In this document: positions 1 to 16,534 of the stretch, one piece after another
Layout: every line of letters begins with the position of its first letter
How positions within the stretch are numbered: the stretch's first letter is position 1
Assembly: GCF_025118155.1 (NCBI RefSeq)
Contig: NW_026251423.1
Coordinates: 124,001 to 188,000, forward strand
DNA length: 64,000 nucleotides
Direction: 5' to 3'
Source of the DNA: Cokeromyces recurvatus
Lineage: Eukaryota > Mucoromycota > Mucoromycetes > Mucorales > Mucoraceae
The notes under the pieces: generated by a model
Databases searched by the model: none
Told to the model about the DNA's origin: nothing
The model's input: the letters and a program-made list of their open reading frames with translations, nothing else
Translations under genes and position numbers: made by a program

Positions 1-94
1 TTTTTTTTTTTTTTTTTGTTTATTTTTATCATTCTTTTTCCTTTTTTTTTATATATATATATATATATATATTTATATACACATATATACATAT

Positions 95-1560
95 ATGATG
101 AAGCTTAGTCTTATTGCAACTGCATTATTAGTAGCTACTTTAACAAATGCAAAGCCACTTTTTTATCAAGCTCCTGACAATGTTTTAGCACCTTTGTATG
201 TATCTCCTGAAGCAGAAGTGATTCAAGATTCTTATATTGTTGTCCTTAAAAATGATTTAAAATCTCATGAAATAAAAGAACATGCTGAATGGATTAGCGC
301 CCTTACTAGTTCTATTCAAATCAAGGATGAAGATTGGTTAAATCCTCACATTACAAAGGCTGGTATTCGTCATGTTTATGATACCCCTTATCTTAAAGGT
401 TACTCGGGTAAATTTGATAAACAAATATTAGAAGCAATTCGTCAATCAGATGATGTAAGACTATTTATTATAATTATCCTTTGTTCCCCTCCACACACAC
501 ATATATATATAGACTACTTGGATTATAGTGTTCATCATTTATAATGTAATAGGTTGCCTTTATTGAACATGATTCTATGGTATATGCTAATGAATTACAA
601 CGTAATGCTCCTTGGGGTCTCTCTCGTGTATCTCATAAGGATCCTTTAACATTTAAGAATTATCAACAATATGAATACAATTCTCATGGTGGTGAAGGTG
701 TAAAAGTCTATGTGATTGATACAGGTGTCAATGTCGATCATGTTGATTTTGAAGGTCGTGCTATTTGGGGTCATACTGTACCTAATGGTGATGATGATAT
801 GGATGGTAATGGTCATGGCTCTCATTGTGCTGGTACTATTGCAGGCAAAAGATATGGTATTGCCAAGAAAGCACAACCTGTAGCTGTTAAGGTCTTGAGA
901 TCGAATGGTAGTGGTACTATGAGTGATGTCGTTCGTGGTGTTGACTGGGCTACAACAGCTCATCTGAAGGAAGCCTCTGCAGCCAGAAAGAGTAACAAGA
1001 AATACAAAGGAGCTGTAGCTAACATGAGTTTAGGTGGAGGTAAATCACCTTCTTTAGATGCCGCTGTCAATGGTGCTGTAGATGCTGGTATCATTTTTGC
1101 GGTTGCGGCTGGTAACGATAACCGTGATGCTTGTAATTATTCTCCAGCAGCAGCAGAGAATGCGATTACAGTAGGTGCATCCACGATTGCAGATGAAAGA
1201 GCTTACTTTTCTAACTATGGCCCATGTGTGGATGTCTTTGCTCCTGGTTTAAATATTCTTTCTGTCTGGAGAGGAAGTAAATATGCAACAAATACGATCT
1301 CTGGTACTTCAATGGCATCACCTCATGTTGCCGGTCTTGCTGCTTACTTTTTAAGTCTTGAAGAAGAAGCAGTTACACCTAAACAAATGAAAGAAAAGAT
1401 CCTTAAATTAGCAACTAAGGGTATCTTGGATAAAATTCCTGATGATACACCTAATTTACTTATTAACAATGATTCTGGTGAAAAGGATTTGAAGAAAAAA
1501 TTATCTGAAGCTGTTGATAACGTGGATGGTGTCTTGAAGAAATTTTTCGGTGATATCTAA
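95..1560 (+). CDS. Secreted subtilisin-like serine protease (S8, proteinase K type)
   Basis: Two exons, 95..454 and 553..1560, joined across a GTAAGA..AG intron, give 455 aa. Residues 1-20 form a signal peptide ending in TNA before KP. An inhibitor I9-type propeptide follows; splicing restores its typical end (QSDDVAFIEHDSMVYA). The mature catalytic domain starts near residue 130. The triad is visible: D176 (VIDTG), H208 (GNGHGSHCAG) and S373 (SGTSMASPHVAG), with the oxyanion Asn in AAGND. Length and motifs fit extracellular or vacuolar fungal proteinase K-type enzymes that degrade protein for nutrition. A charged 40-residue C-terminal tail with a lysine/glutamate-rich helix follows the domain. 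Only 94 bp lie upstream, mostly poly-T and a TA repeat, so an upstream exon cannot be excluded. Confidence 0.93.
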
Positions 1561-2746
1561 ATACAGGTGAAAAGGAATAGCTTCTTATGTACATTCTATT
1601 ATTCATGTGTTCTTTTATTTATGTATATGACGTTTATGATATTTAACTTGCTACCTTTTTTTTTTTCTTTTATTTTATTTTCTTTTCTTTTCTTTTCTTA
1701 CACACACACACACACACACACTTGATTTGGACTAGCTTTTTATATTAAACTGTATACTTTAAAGCAAAAAATAATGTTGTTGTACTTGTGAGAAAAATAC
1801 TGTTAAATGCCAAATTTCTCATTTTTTATATAAATGCATATATATATGATATCATGAGAATAAAACTTAAAAGTATGATTTGGTCAGGTACATATCCTTT
1901 CAAAATAGAAAAAAAAACTTAGTTACTACGTAAAGTGTTTCAATACATGAGATGAGTAAGATGTGAATTTAGAAAGTCGCTTGCTTTAACTAAATATAGT
2001 ATCTTCTATCGTTAGGGTTTCCTTTACAGAAAGTTCGAATGGTCATATATGAAGTCTTTTATCCTATATTTTTGCTTACACTCTATATTCAGAACTCTAT
2101 TCTATAGCTATTCTCTATATAATTTACAAAAATTATGCTACCAAATCATGCTATTAAAAAACTTGCTTAAGCAAGACACCATGAACGAGCAAAGACTCAC
2201 ATCATTTAATGTCTCCGAATAGGCTCAACCTTCTATAAAAATACACAAATGTTTATGAATATAGAAGATCCCATCTCCTATATCTTCGATTAAACTTTCC
2301 AAATCTAGTTTATAAACAAATGTATTGAAATAATACCAAGTAAACATACTGAAACTATTGTACATGACGATCTCACTGTGAGTAGTATTTATTTATATAT
2401 TCATAAGACTCGATATATACATATTCTCTCTTTTACTCTAACAAAAAAAAAGGAGGGAGAGAGAATGAATAAGCTGTCATGTTACAAAAAACTCGTTCAT
2501 ACAAATATATATCTATTACGTATAACATGTACATTTATACCTTGTAATTTTATGTTATTTTGTTGTCTAATGACATACGACAATGACCTTCCATTATAAG
2601 TAATAACAGTATACTATTTTAAACACAGTCGAAGTGGCTTATTTTGAATTTTTTGTTTTTTGTTTTATGTTGATTTTTTTTTTTTTTTTTTTTTTTTTCA
2701 CTAGATCTTCAATCATCCATTATCTTTCTAGTTAAATTTAATATAC
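1561..2746. other. Intergenic, 3' flank of subtilase and 5' flank of NOC4
   Basis: AT-rich, with a CA dinucleotide run near 1701-1720 and a poly-T tract just before NOC4 (about 2669-2698). The only sizeable reading frame (near 2378-2599) is low-complexity with no splice partner. No RNA gene was recognised. Confidence 0.6.
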
Positions 2747-4768
2747 ATGCCTCAACCAATCAAGAGAAAAAGAGGAAATAACTTTTCTGTAAGAATTAGT
2801 TAAAATACTATATTCACTTTTTTTTAACATACATTATTTTTTTTTCTCTAAAGACTGAAACTTTTAAAGAAGTCCGTCAAAAGATTAGACAATTAGAAGC
2901 TAGTCTCAGTGACAAGTCGAATTTAAATAACATTGTTGACATTTTCAACTATTGTAAAAGCAGCAATCCTCAAATTGCACATGCAGCTATTCACTCACTT
3001 AATCGTGTGTTTACAACTTTATTGATGAAAGGAGATTTGCGTAAACCTAAAACTATCGATGAATCTTCAGCTAAAGTCAAAGTTCAACTCTGGCTCCGAG
3101 AGCAATACACTGATTATGTGTCATACTTAAGAAGCTTATTGGAAAGCGATGAGCCCGGTCTTCAGTTGCCTGCTTTGAATATTTTGATGGGCATCATCAA
3201 ATCTGAATCCGAAAATACAATGAACTCGAGTGGTGCCTATCACTTTGCAAACAATGTGTATGGTCTTGTGGTGAAAGAGATTATCACGAATACTAATTTT
3301 AATGAACATTTACGTAAAGAACTGGTTGACAAATATTTAAATGTTTATGACGATTTAAGACATTATTTTTTTAAAGATGCAGCGTAAGTTGAAGAAAAAA
3401 GTATAAAGATGATTGTATGTGTTAAAACTTGTGACTGTATTATAGTGAAATTATGGAACATGCATATAAAGATACTAAAGAAATGACGAAAAAGTCAAAG
3501 GATACCAATGAAAATAAAAGGCTCAAACTTTCAGAAGAGCAAGAGGATCTTCATTTAATGGCTAGCAACGTATTTACAATTCTTGAAAGCATTCGTACTA
3601 TGCCAACAGAGGCCTCAGAGATCAATGAATTTTGGACAGTGAATCCTAATAGATATGAAACTAAATCCAACAAAAATAAAAAGATGGATGACATATTAGG
3701 TGATGAAGGATTGTTATCAGATTCAGAAGTGGAAGAAGCACAAACAGAAGATAAGAATGAGAAAACGAAAAAAAAGAGAAAGCATCCTCTTCTTCAACTT
3801 AACATACACAAGCGTGGTTTCTCTGATTGTTGGCTTACTTTCTTTAAGCTACCTTTGACTGAAGAAATGTACAAGAAGATTTTATTAATCTTACATAAGC
3901 GTATCTTACCTCATTTGACTGAACCTAAATTATTGATGGATTTCTTGACTGATTCTTATAATGTGGGTGGAGCAGTGAGCTTATTAGCATTAAATGGTTT
4001 ATTTACTTTAATTATCGATCATAATTTGTAAGTAAGAAAGTTGATTTATTAAAAGGAATCTAACAAGAGATACTTTTTTTTTTTTAGGGATTATCCTGAT
4101 TTCTATATAAAGCTTTATTCATTATTAGATAAAAATGTAATGCATGTCAAGTATAGATCTCGCTTTTTCCGTTTATTAGAAATTTTCTTATCTTCAGCGT
4201 AAGTTATACCTATTTATCCTATTTACAAATTCTTAAACAAAATTCTATTATTTCTAGTTATCTTCCTGCTGCCTTAATCGCTGCATTTATTAAGCGTATG
4301 GCACGTTTATCATTAACTGCACCACCAGCAGCTACTGTCATTATTATTCCATTCATTTATAACTTATTAAAACGACATCCTACTTGTATGGTTATGATTC
4401 ATAGTAATAAGGCAGTTAGTGAAGCTGAAGATCCATTTAGTATGGATCAGTTGAATCCATATGAATCTAAAGCTATCGATTCTTCCTTATGGGAAGTTCA
4501 AACATTAAGTCAACATTATTATGCAAACGTATCCACATTAGCAAAGATCTTTAGCGAACAATTTTTGAAACCTAAATATAATCTTGAAGATTTCTTGGAT
4601 CACACGTATGCAACTGTAAGTTATTATATTAGTGTCAAGTCAGAATTACTCATTTTTTCTTTCTCTCTCTCTTTATTATAGTTCTTTACTACGGAAATTG
4701 ATCGTAAGAGAAAGAAGGAGCCAGCATTGGCATTTGAGAAGCCTACTACTTTTACTTGGGAAATATAG
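2747..4768 (+). CDS. NOC4: Nucleolar complex protein 4 (Noc4/CBF-Mak21 family)
   Basis: Six exons (2747..2788, 2854..3383, 3446..4027, 4088..4198, 4258..4615, 4682..4768), all GT..AG and in phase, encode 569 aa, close to other Noc4 proteins. The first exon is a 14-codon basic leader (PIKRKRGNN). The helical repeat N-terminus is followed by an acidic/lysine-rich linker (residues ~225-290) and the conserved C-terminal CBF domain: YPDFYIKLYSLLD, VKYRSRFFRLLE, FIKRMARLSLTAPP. Noc4 pairs with Nop14 in the 90S/SSU processome and is needed for 40S maturation and export; that role is taken from the family. Downstream, 290 bp separate it from the next same-strand gene. Splice joins in the CBF domain are supported by continuous family conservation. 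Confidence 0.93.
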
Positions 4769-5058
4769 ACTCTACCATGTAATAATACCTCTTTAAAGAA
4801 TAATAATAATATAAAATAAAAAAAGAAAAGTCAATGCCATTTTTATATGATCCATATTTTACTATTTTTGCTTATGTAAACAAGCAATATAATGTACTAT
4901 TACTATTGCTATTACTACAAGTACTACTACTTGACCCATCTACAATAATAATGTGCATAATATCGGTAATTAAAAAAAAAAATAGAAGAAAACTAGCATG
5001 ATGGCTATTTTTTTTTTTTTTTTTTGTCCTTTTCCTTTTCTTTTGTCTTTATTCAAAT

Positions 5059-6330
5059 ATGCGTTTACAGAATTTGATTGTATTGGTTTTAATAGTATCA
5101 GTAATTATATTACAACATACAAGCTCAGTCACTGGATTCAATATTGATGTGAATCGTAAGAGAGCTGATCAACACATTATACAGATTAGTTACATGACCA
5201 AACTGAAATGGACATATAAGAATAGACTTTATAAAGTACTTATAAAGGCAAGATATGATTATTATTTAATTCAACTGGAAGGATATTATTCTATTTTAAT
5301 CATGTATGATACGATGAAAGGATGGTACACGACCATTGCTGAAAGGAAGGATAAATGGATAAAGATGAAGACAAAGACAACTGAGGTTCAAGTGTCATCC
5401 AGCTTCCACCATTCAACATCAGAGAGAAAGACGATCGCTACTGAAGATTCTGTTACGATAGATTCAGCAGCTAAATACATTAATCAGCTTATATCAGGAT
5501 GGAATCTTCATCAACAGAGAACAGCAAGACGTATACAAGTTCATTGGATTGATGAATCAGTTAGTATCTATAATTCTATATCACAACTACTTGGGAGACA
5601 TAATCAAGAATGGGAAGATTTAGTGACCACATGGAATAAACCTCTTTTATTACCTGATCATCAACAACCTTATCATTATCGTGAAGATGAAGATGAACAG
5701 CATCTCGCTCTTTTATTCTTGAAACATGATGTGCGTATGATGAATCGAAAGATACAACTTCTTTATAAAAAGCAATATAAAGAAATTATGAATTTAAATT
5801 CACTTCAATGTTCAGCAGAGAGGGCATTAGGAATGAATAATCAACGACGCAATCAACACCATTATTCTAGTCTATGTCAACATTTAGATGAGATTCGAAA
5901 GGACAGTTTTCTAAAGACAAAGTATTATATGATTCAAAAAGTAGAAGCAACGTATGAGGACATGAAACGAAAATTAGATAAATCCTTTTATGCTCTAGAA
6001 GAATCTATCCTTGTACAAAAGGGACCTTATTACTCAACTTTACATCCAAATAATATGTATATTGTAGAATTAGGAAATACTGAAAGACAAAACTTATTAC
6101 CAAAGATGAAGCGGTTATGGATGGATAGAGCCTATGATACATTACAACCTGCTGCAACTAAAAGTTATTGGTGGGAAGGCTTATCAGAAGATGTATTCAC
6201 TATTTTGTATCGACATATAAAGATAATGAAGAATCAAAGTCAGAAGTCCTTTCACTTTATTATATCAAATTATATTCCTGTTATATACCTTTCGCTTTTA
6301 ATTTTAACATGGCTTTTCTTTACATATTAG
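5059..6330 (+). CDS. Unknown secreted or membrane-anchored protein with hydrophobic C-terminus
   Basis: Intronless, 423 aa; I do not recognise the family. The N-terminus is a strong signal peptide (RLQNLIVLVLIVSVIILQ) with likely cleavage near SVTG. The body is Trp/Tyr/Lys-rich and largely helical, with a low-complexity Ser/Thr/His patch around residues 110-125. The last ~24 residues are hydrophobic (IPVIYLSLLILTWLFFTY) and end the protein, so either a C-terminal membrane anchor or a GPI-anchor signal is possible. An upstream poly-T tract (5009-5027) and pyrimidine-rich leader resemble core promoters seen elsewhere in the window. Codon use and length support a real gene; no catalytic motif is visible. 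Confidence 0.75.
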   Translation: MRLQNLIVLVLIVSVIILQHTSSVTGFNIDVNRKRADQHIIQISYMTKLKWTYKNRLYKVLIKARYDYYLIQLEGYYSILIMYDTMKGWYTTIAERKDKWIKMKTKTTEVQVSSSFHHSTSERKTIATEDSVTIDSAAKYINQLISGWNLHQQRTARRIQVHWIDESVSIYNSISQLLGRHNQEWEDLVTTWNKPLLLPDHQQPYHYREDEDEQHLALLFLKHDVRMMNRKIQLLYKKQYKEIMNLNSLQCSAERALGMNNQRRNQHHYSSLCQHLDEIRKDSFLKTKYYMIQKVEATYEDMKRKLDKSFYALEESILVQKGPYYSTLHPNNMYIVELGNTERQNLLPKMKRLWMDRAYDTLQPAATKSYWWEGLSEDVFTILYRHIKIMKNQSQKSFHFIISNYIPVIYLSLLILTWLFFTY

Positions 6331-7127
6331 TCAAAAAATAATAAACTATTGCTGTATCATTTAAAATTAAGATAATAATAAAAAGTAGTAGACAAACTTC
6401 TACTAGTGGCTTTTACAATAACTTGATTTGAGACAACACTAATAAAAAATAAAAAAAAAAGCAAGTAATTGGCACATGAATATTATTTAATGTCTCATCT
6501 GTGCAATGTGTGTTCAGCAAGAACATTAAAAGCACTGTTATTTTTTTATTTTTCTATTGGTGTTTGTACTTATAAAATACCTGTATGGCTTGTTAGTAAT
6601 TTATAGGTAGTAGCGGGATATTAACACATTCAACAGCATTATAACAATTACGACTGTAATGTAGAAGAATGGGAGGTAGACTATCTATTTTGAAAAAGGA
6701 AGAAAGAAGAAAGAAAGAAAGAAAGAAACAATAAATAGGAATAGTATATACAATTTACTTTTTATAGCTTTAGATAACAAGTTTAAAAAGAATAACACTT
6801 TTATTGTCTTTGCACATTTTTTTTTTAAAGTTATGCTTTAAATCAATTCATGATTGGTCCAAAAAAACGGTTTTTTTTTTATTTCCTGAACCTTAGTCAT
6901 ACTAATTTTTACTGTCAATTTTTGTGTCTATTTTTTTTTTTTTATTTATCACTGGATTACAAACACTGGTGTAACTATCTTTTTTTTTTTTTTTTTCCTG
7001 TCTCAACAGAATATAAAAATCCCTTTGCTTTCCCCCCCCCCTTCCCCGTCCTTTTTTATTTATTTGTTTTTCTCTCTCATTTTTTTTTTCCTAGTTTCAA
7101 TTTTTTATTTTATTTTATTTTTTCATC
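6331..7127. other. Intergenic with T-rich promoter of aspartate aminotransferase
   Basis: The first 500 bp show nothing coding. From about 6820 to the ATG at 7128 the plus strand is strongly pyrimidine-rich with repeated T-tracts and a C-run near 7033-7042, probably the core promoter and 5' UTR. The reading frame that crosses it is poly-Phe low complexity and is not a gene. Confidence 0.55.
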
Positions 7128-8761
<1,634 letters not shown>

Positions 8762-9785
8762 AAGAAAAAAAAAGGGAAGGGAAGGGATATCTGATGTATT
8801 AATCATTATCATTTACTATTATTAAATGCTAATAGTGTCATAAAAAAATGACAGCGGATTAATATATGATATATCTAAAATTTCGCATGATTTTCTTATT
8901 TTTTTTTTTTGTTTCTCCTTTCTCCATCATGTTAATCATTGATTGGTTATTCCCACGCTCCAAGACATAAGCTTATTAGATAATATTTTATTATCAAACA
9001 TCTACTTTTATTTTCAAGCCCTTTAGCCAATTTTTTTTTAATATGTGCAGGTGTTATAATAATATACTGGATAATTACTGTTGTTGTTGTTGTTGTTGTT
9101 GTTGTTTTTTAGGGGAACCTATTGAAGGGTAAATGTAAATAAGAGAGTACATACTGTAAGGGAAATGATTATTAGTCAACGGAGAAATAAGGAATCTAAA
9201 AGTAATTGTAATTGAGACACATGAATAAGTATGATTCCTTATGGATTTTATTCTGCCGAGATAAACAAAAGCTAGAGTATACTGCCTATAAATTGACTCT
9301 ATTCAATAGAGTGCTTAAGAAATAAGTACTTGGAGGAGAATGATATATACAAAATAATGCTATCAGAAGAATAAAAAAAACTTGTTTGGTTAGCCAATCT
9401 TTATCGATGAATATAATTATGGCCTAATCTTTCCTCATACACCAGCAAAGCATAAAGATAGAGTAACTCAACAGGAATGTAATGTTGTATATATAAAATG
9501 TTATTAGTATACACAATATTAACATGATAAAATGTCATCTATACACCAGTGTCATAATATTCCTACTTTGCATCATTTAAAGCTGAATCTTGATGTCTGC
9601 CATATATTATCAGACATCACATATAATATTACCAACTAATCTCATCATTCTCTGGTCATCTTTCCTGATCATAGAACAAAATTGACGTACTCAAAAGGTT
9701 CCCATATTTCATCATTAGGGTTTTTAACTGTGTGTGTGTGGGGGGGGGTATTAATATATCCTATTCTTTTTTATTATTATTATTA
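8762..9785. other. Convergent intergenic region
   Basis: This is 3' flank for both the aminotransferase (plus) and the SDR gene (minus). It contains a TTG/GTT trinucleotide run near 9080-9106 and a short GT run followed by nine or so G at 9731-9749. No conserved reading frame or RNA gene was seen. Confidence 0.55.
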
Positions 9786-11224
9786 TTATTGAACTTTTAA
9801 ATTACATTTCAACATTATGTCGCTCCATAACTTTTTAATATTATCTTTGCTTCCATCAACTGCAACAGAAGGAACCTTTTGGATATGTGTGTTAGCCCAA
9901 TAAGTCCCTGTTCCTTCAAGATTCTCTGTTAAACACAAGTACAACGGTGTTTGGCTGCCTTCTTTTGCTGTTAACATGATGAAATCAAATATTTTAGAGA
10001 GGAAAGGTAGATTAAATAAAGTTGTATGTTTGAATAACTTGGTACGGACTGTACCAGGATGATAAGCTGCAAATAAATAAATAAATAAGGATATAATGCA
10101 AAAAAAAAAAAAAAAAAAAAAATAGAATTGCATAATGTTACCAAATATTTTAACAGGTGTTGTTTTGGCAAGCTGTGGTATAAATTGACTAAGATACGCT
10201 TTGCTATATGCATAATGGCTTAAACCATCTAGCTTGTATTTTTTATATGGAAAAGTAGTATCCAAATTATTAATTGCATACAATGTAGAGCTAGATGCGA
10301 ATAAAACACGTCCTGTATTCTTATTTATCCAGGGCAATAATGACTGTGTTAATAAAATAGGAGATAAATAGTTCTATAATGAAATTCAATTAAAAATAAG
10401 TAAGCAAATAAATATAGCTTTTATGAGATTAGATTACTATTTGGCACTGTGATTCATAATTATCTTTTGTCATCTTATAAGGTACATTCATAATTCCAGC
10501 ATTATCTAATACAAAATGTTAAAAAAAAAACTGTTTTATATAAGACTTTGAGAAAGAGCTTAAACAATCCTTACTAATAAGTAACTGAATGTCTTTTCCA
10601 GGAACTTTTGATTTTACTTTCTCAACAAATTTATTTACAGACCGAAATGAGCTTAAATCGAGCTCTATACAACTAACTTTATCTGATCCAGTTGAATTTT
10701 GTAGCATAGTTATCGTATTTTGATATTCTTTTATAGATCGAGTACCTAGTTTCTATATGAGAAAAAACAAAAAAAAACAAAGCAATACATATTATATATT
10801 ATCCTATACCAATGATTAAATGATAACCAGCTAAAAGTAATCCTTTGCTTATCTCGAGCCCGATACCAGAGTCACCTCCTGTAATAACTGCTAACTCTGT
10901 TCTTTCCTTTCTTGTATAAGATTGAATCAAAGCATCAATCTGGTTTTCATTCGATTGTTGTGTCGTAGATCCCTTAAATAAACCACGCTTACAAACTACA
11001 ATATAAATTGTTTCAAATATACCGATTAAATACACTCGAATAAAAACAGGCATCCAAGTCCATTGATTGCATTGGAGATTGAGTGCCTCTAACCAACATT
11101 GAGCATTAGGTTTAGAAGGATCGATTGATTTTATTTCTTGAAATAAACCATATATTTGTCTTGTAGTGTAAATAAATAAATAGCAACTTAGGCTTATACT
11201 AAAACTAGCAAGTAATGAAAGCAT
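9786..11224 (-). CDS. Short-chain dehydrogenase/reductase, membrane-anchored N-terminus
   Basis: Five exons on the minus strand (11224..10810, 10745..10575, 10505..10438, 10373..10142, 10066..9786) give 388 aa. Classical SDR marks are present: cofactor loop TGGDSGIG (residues 115-122), NNAG (formed across an intron), a Ser-rich ASSS near 244-247, and the catalytic pair Y272/K276 in YAYSK, then HPGTVRT. About 110 residues precede the Rossmann fold and hold two hydrophobic segments (residues 3-19 and 60-77), suggesting an ER or lipid-droplet membrane protein like retinol-dehydrogenase/WW-oxidoreductase-type SDRs. Substrate unknown. I chose the ATG at 11224 because the frame upstream is poly-Phe from a T tract. 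It shares a 200-bp divergent promoter with the TMEM256-like gene. Confidence 0.88.
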
Positions 11225-11372
11225 TACTTTTTGTTTTAAAGAAAAAAAAAATGGTGACTCTAAAAAAAAAAAAAAAAAAAAAAAAGGACTATTGTTAATT
11301 CTCAGCATTATTTCATTTTCTATAACATTGGTAGTATTCATTTTTTTTCCCCCTGTTAATTTTTTTTTCTTT

Positions 11373-11405
<33 letters not shown>

Positions 11406-11424
11406 AATACATTTTTATACAAGC
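11225..11424. promoter_or_regulatory. Divergent promoter region with A/T homopolymers
   Basis: The 200 bp between two divergent start codons hold an A-run (11261-11285) and a T-run (11377-11404). They must contain the start sites of both the SDR gene and the DUF423 gene. No TATA element is obvious. Confidence 0.45.
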
Positions 11425-11961
11425 ATGAATTCACAATTCTATTGGAAAGCAGGCAGTATCTTAGGTATAATATAAGAGAGATTCTTTGAGAATGTAGACA
11501 GGTTGACTTAATGTAAATATGGAATCTAAGGTGCCACTGGTTTGGCATTAGGTGCTTATGGCGCTCATGGACTTGTCAAAGTAGTTGGAGATAACCCCAC
11601 TAAGCTCAGAGTAAATATAAATGATAATATATTGTTTATTTCATAGGCATAGCAGAAATAATGATGCAAAATTACTTGATTAAAAAATAAATAAATAAAT
11701 AAATAAAAATGATAGAATTGGGCTACAGCTTCCAACTTTCAAATTATTCATGGTGTCGCACTTTTAGCTTTGTCTTCTATTCCACCTAGTGTTCGTCAAA
11801 TTCATCCCGCTGCTAAACCACTCATTTTGACTGGTACAATCTTGTTTAGTGGAACTGTTTATCTTTTGACTCTTCAACGTGAAAGATTTAGTAGTATTAA
11901 TTTATGTGCTCCTTTAGGTGGCTTGACAATGATGGCTGGTTGGGCTGCTCTTTTGTTATAA
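11425..11961 (+). CDS. TMEM256/DUF423 small membrane protein
   Basis: Three exons (11425..11464, 11531..11610, 11716..11961) give 121 aa, the usual size of the family. Motifs: YWKAGSILGATGLALGAYGAHG after splicing of exon 1 to 2, then NWATASNFQIIHGVALLAL, a glycine-containing hydrophobic helix LILTGTILFSGTVYLL, and the terminal LCAPLGGLTMMAGWAALLL. Four hydrophobic segments can be drawn. The GAxGAHG signature identifies DUF423/TMEM256; molecular function is not known. The small first exon and both introns are typical GT..AG; the acceptor before NWAT was chosen because it keeps conserved residues in phase. Confidence 0.9.
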
Positions 11962-12100
11962 TAACGACAACTTTATTATGTTTTTAGTACTACTACTACA
12001 AGAAAAAAAAAAGGGGGGGAGAACTTGTGATGACAACAATATATTTCTTCTTCTTCTTTACACTCTTTTCCTTTTTCTTCTTTATTTTTGTTTTTATTAT

Positions 12101-12649
12101 ATGAACACCTCTGCTACTTTATCTAAAAATAATAAAAAGAATACTACATTAAGTTGGCGTTGGTGGCAAAGGAATATGACAGCTTATAATAATAAGAATT
12201 ATGATAATACAACCATACCGCCTATCATAACTATTCAACAAGACGACAGGTATGATGACTATGCTTCCTCTGTTGCACAGTCTTCTTTAATAGTGCAATA
12301 TTCAATTCGTTCTTCTGTTAATACAGAACAGGATGAAGAAATAGTCGGTTCTACTGCTTCAATTAAAAGTAAGCCATGGATTTCCAAAAGGTATTACAGC
12401 AATAGCGTATCTAATGATGACGAAACAAAAGACTATCATCGTTCGTCATCAAAAAAGATATTATCTACAGTTGTCGACAAAGAAAAAAGAGATTATGATC
12501 GTCCTCAACAACAAAATTCAGAATCAAACACATTATTTTCTGGTATTAAAGTAAGTCAATGATAGCCTTTTTATATTCAATTCAATTCATATTCATCATC
12601 ATCATTGAAGGCAAAATTAGGTAAATGGGTACTTCAACAAAGAAAATAA
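12101..12649 (+). CDS. Small unknown protein, hydrophilic, low complexity
   Basis: Two exons, 12101..12550 and 12611..12649, give 162 aa. Splicing at GTAAGT..TTGAAG avoids an immediate stop and adds a basic end (AKLGKWVLQQRK). The protein is rich in Asn, Ser, Thr, Asp and Lys, with WRWWQRNM near the start and SKKILSTVVDKEKRDYDR later. No domain is recognised. It lies 139 bp after the DUF423 gene on the same strand and converges on the ICT1-type gene. The frame upstream of the chosen ATG continues into hydrophobic residues from a pyrimidine-rich leader, so the start is uncertain. It could be a lineage-specific protein or a mis-called fragment. Confidence 0.5.
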
Positions 12650-12836
12650 GCTTATTTCTGTTTAATGTGTTGTATTGCTTTAAAAATCAAATCCTCTTGA
12701 TCTTCTCTCAGACTTTTTTTGTGAATGCTTCTTTTTATATTCTTTACGTTTTACCTTTTCTTTTTTCTGTCTACAATATATTCTCTATTGTTAAATACCA
12801 CTTCTATATACATATTATATTCTATGTTTGTATACT

Positions 12837-13107
12837 TTACAATTGTTCAATTCGCTGTAAAGTAGCTTGATCTGGTTCTTTTGATACGGATACTGAATCT
12901 TTTATCATATCAACTAACTTGTGATAACAATCATCTATATTCTTTGTTTGTGATCGTGTCTTATCTGATGTAATAATTAACTCTCCATTTTTATTTGTCC
13001 TTTTTAATAATCTCTCTATTGCATAATCTGGAATCCAATTGATTTTTTTTGAAAGTGACAATCGCAATTCAACTTTTGTGTTTACTATATTTTTATTCAA
13101 GACGAAA

Positions 13108-13152
<45 letters not shown>

Positions 13153-13384
13153 AGTGGAAGGAGGTTTAGATTATGAAATACAAAAAATAAAAAATTGCTA
13201 CAATACCTTTATTGACATTTTGTCCTCCAGGTCCGCTACTTCGATTAAATGAAATTGAAATGTCTTCTTTTGGAATTTGTTGTCGATTAAAAGATTGTTG
13301 CCATTGAAAGGCTTCTTTATAACTCCAAGGTTTGGAAGTAAAAAATCTCTTACAACTAAAAATGGTGTATCTATAGTAACTCAT
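12837..13384 (-). CDS. Mitochondrial ICT1/MRPL58-type peptidyl-tRNA hydrolase (GGQ domain)
   Basis: Two exons (13384..13207, 13084..12837) give 141 aa. The N-terminus (YYRYTIFSCKRFFTSKPW) looks like a mitochondrial presequence. The class-I release-factor signature SGPGGQNVNK spans the end of exon 1, and splicing continues it as VNTKVELRLSL, matching the ICT1 subfamily, which lacks codon-recognition domains. A basic C-terminal tail would fit the ribosome-rescue role but here it is acidic/Gln-rich (EPDQATLQRIEQL), so it may be one of the fungal non-ribosomal relatives. Predicted role: hydrolysis of peptidyl-tRNA on stalled mitoribosomes. The intron carries an AG/CT dinucleotide run. Converges with the small gene ending at 12649. 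Confidence 0.88.
13109..13143. repeat. AG dinucleotide microsatellite inside an intron
   Basis: About 17 AG units followed by a G run, within the single intron of the ICT1-type gene. In the gene's own orientation it is a CT tract. Confidence 0.85.
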
Positions 13385-13594
13385 AATAAAAAAGACTATA
13401 CGTATGTAGATGTATGTATATATATATAATATCCTTTTTTATTCTTCTTTATTAAAAAAAAAATAGTAGATGGGGTGTGGGGTTTTTTATAACAAAAAAA
13501 AAAAAAAAAAAAAAAAAATATTATGTAAAAGATTTTTTTTTCCCTTTTTTTTTTTTTTTTTTTTTTTTCAAAGAAAGAAAAAAATGCTAACAAC

Positions 13595-16534
<2,940 letters not shown>

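Noticed and set aside
2378..2599. Small gene of 73 codons
   Set aside because: Low-complexity Tyr/Ile/Thr residues in AT-rich spacer, no splice signals or conserved motif.
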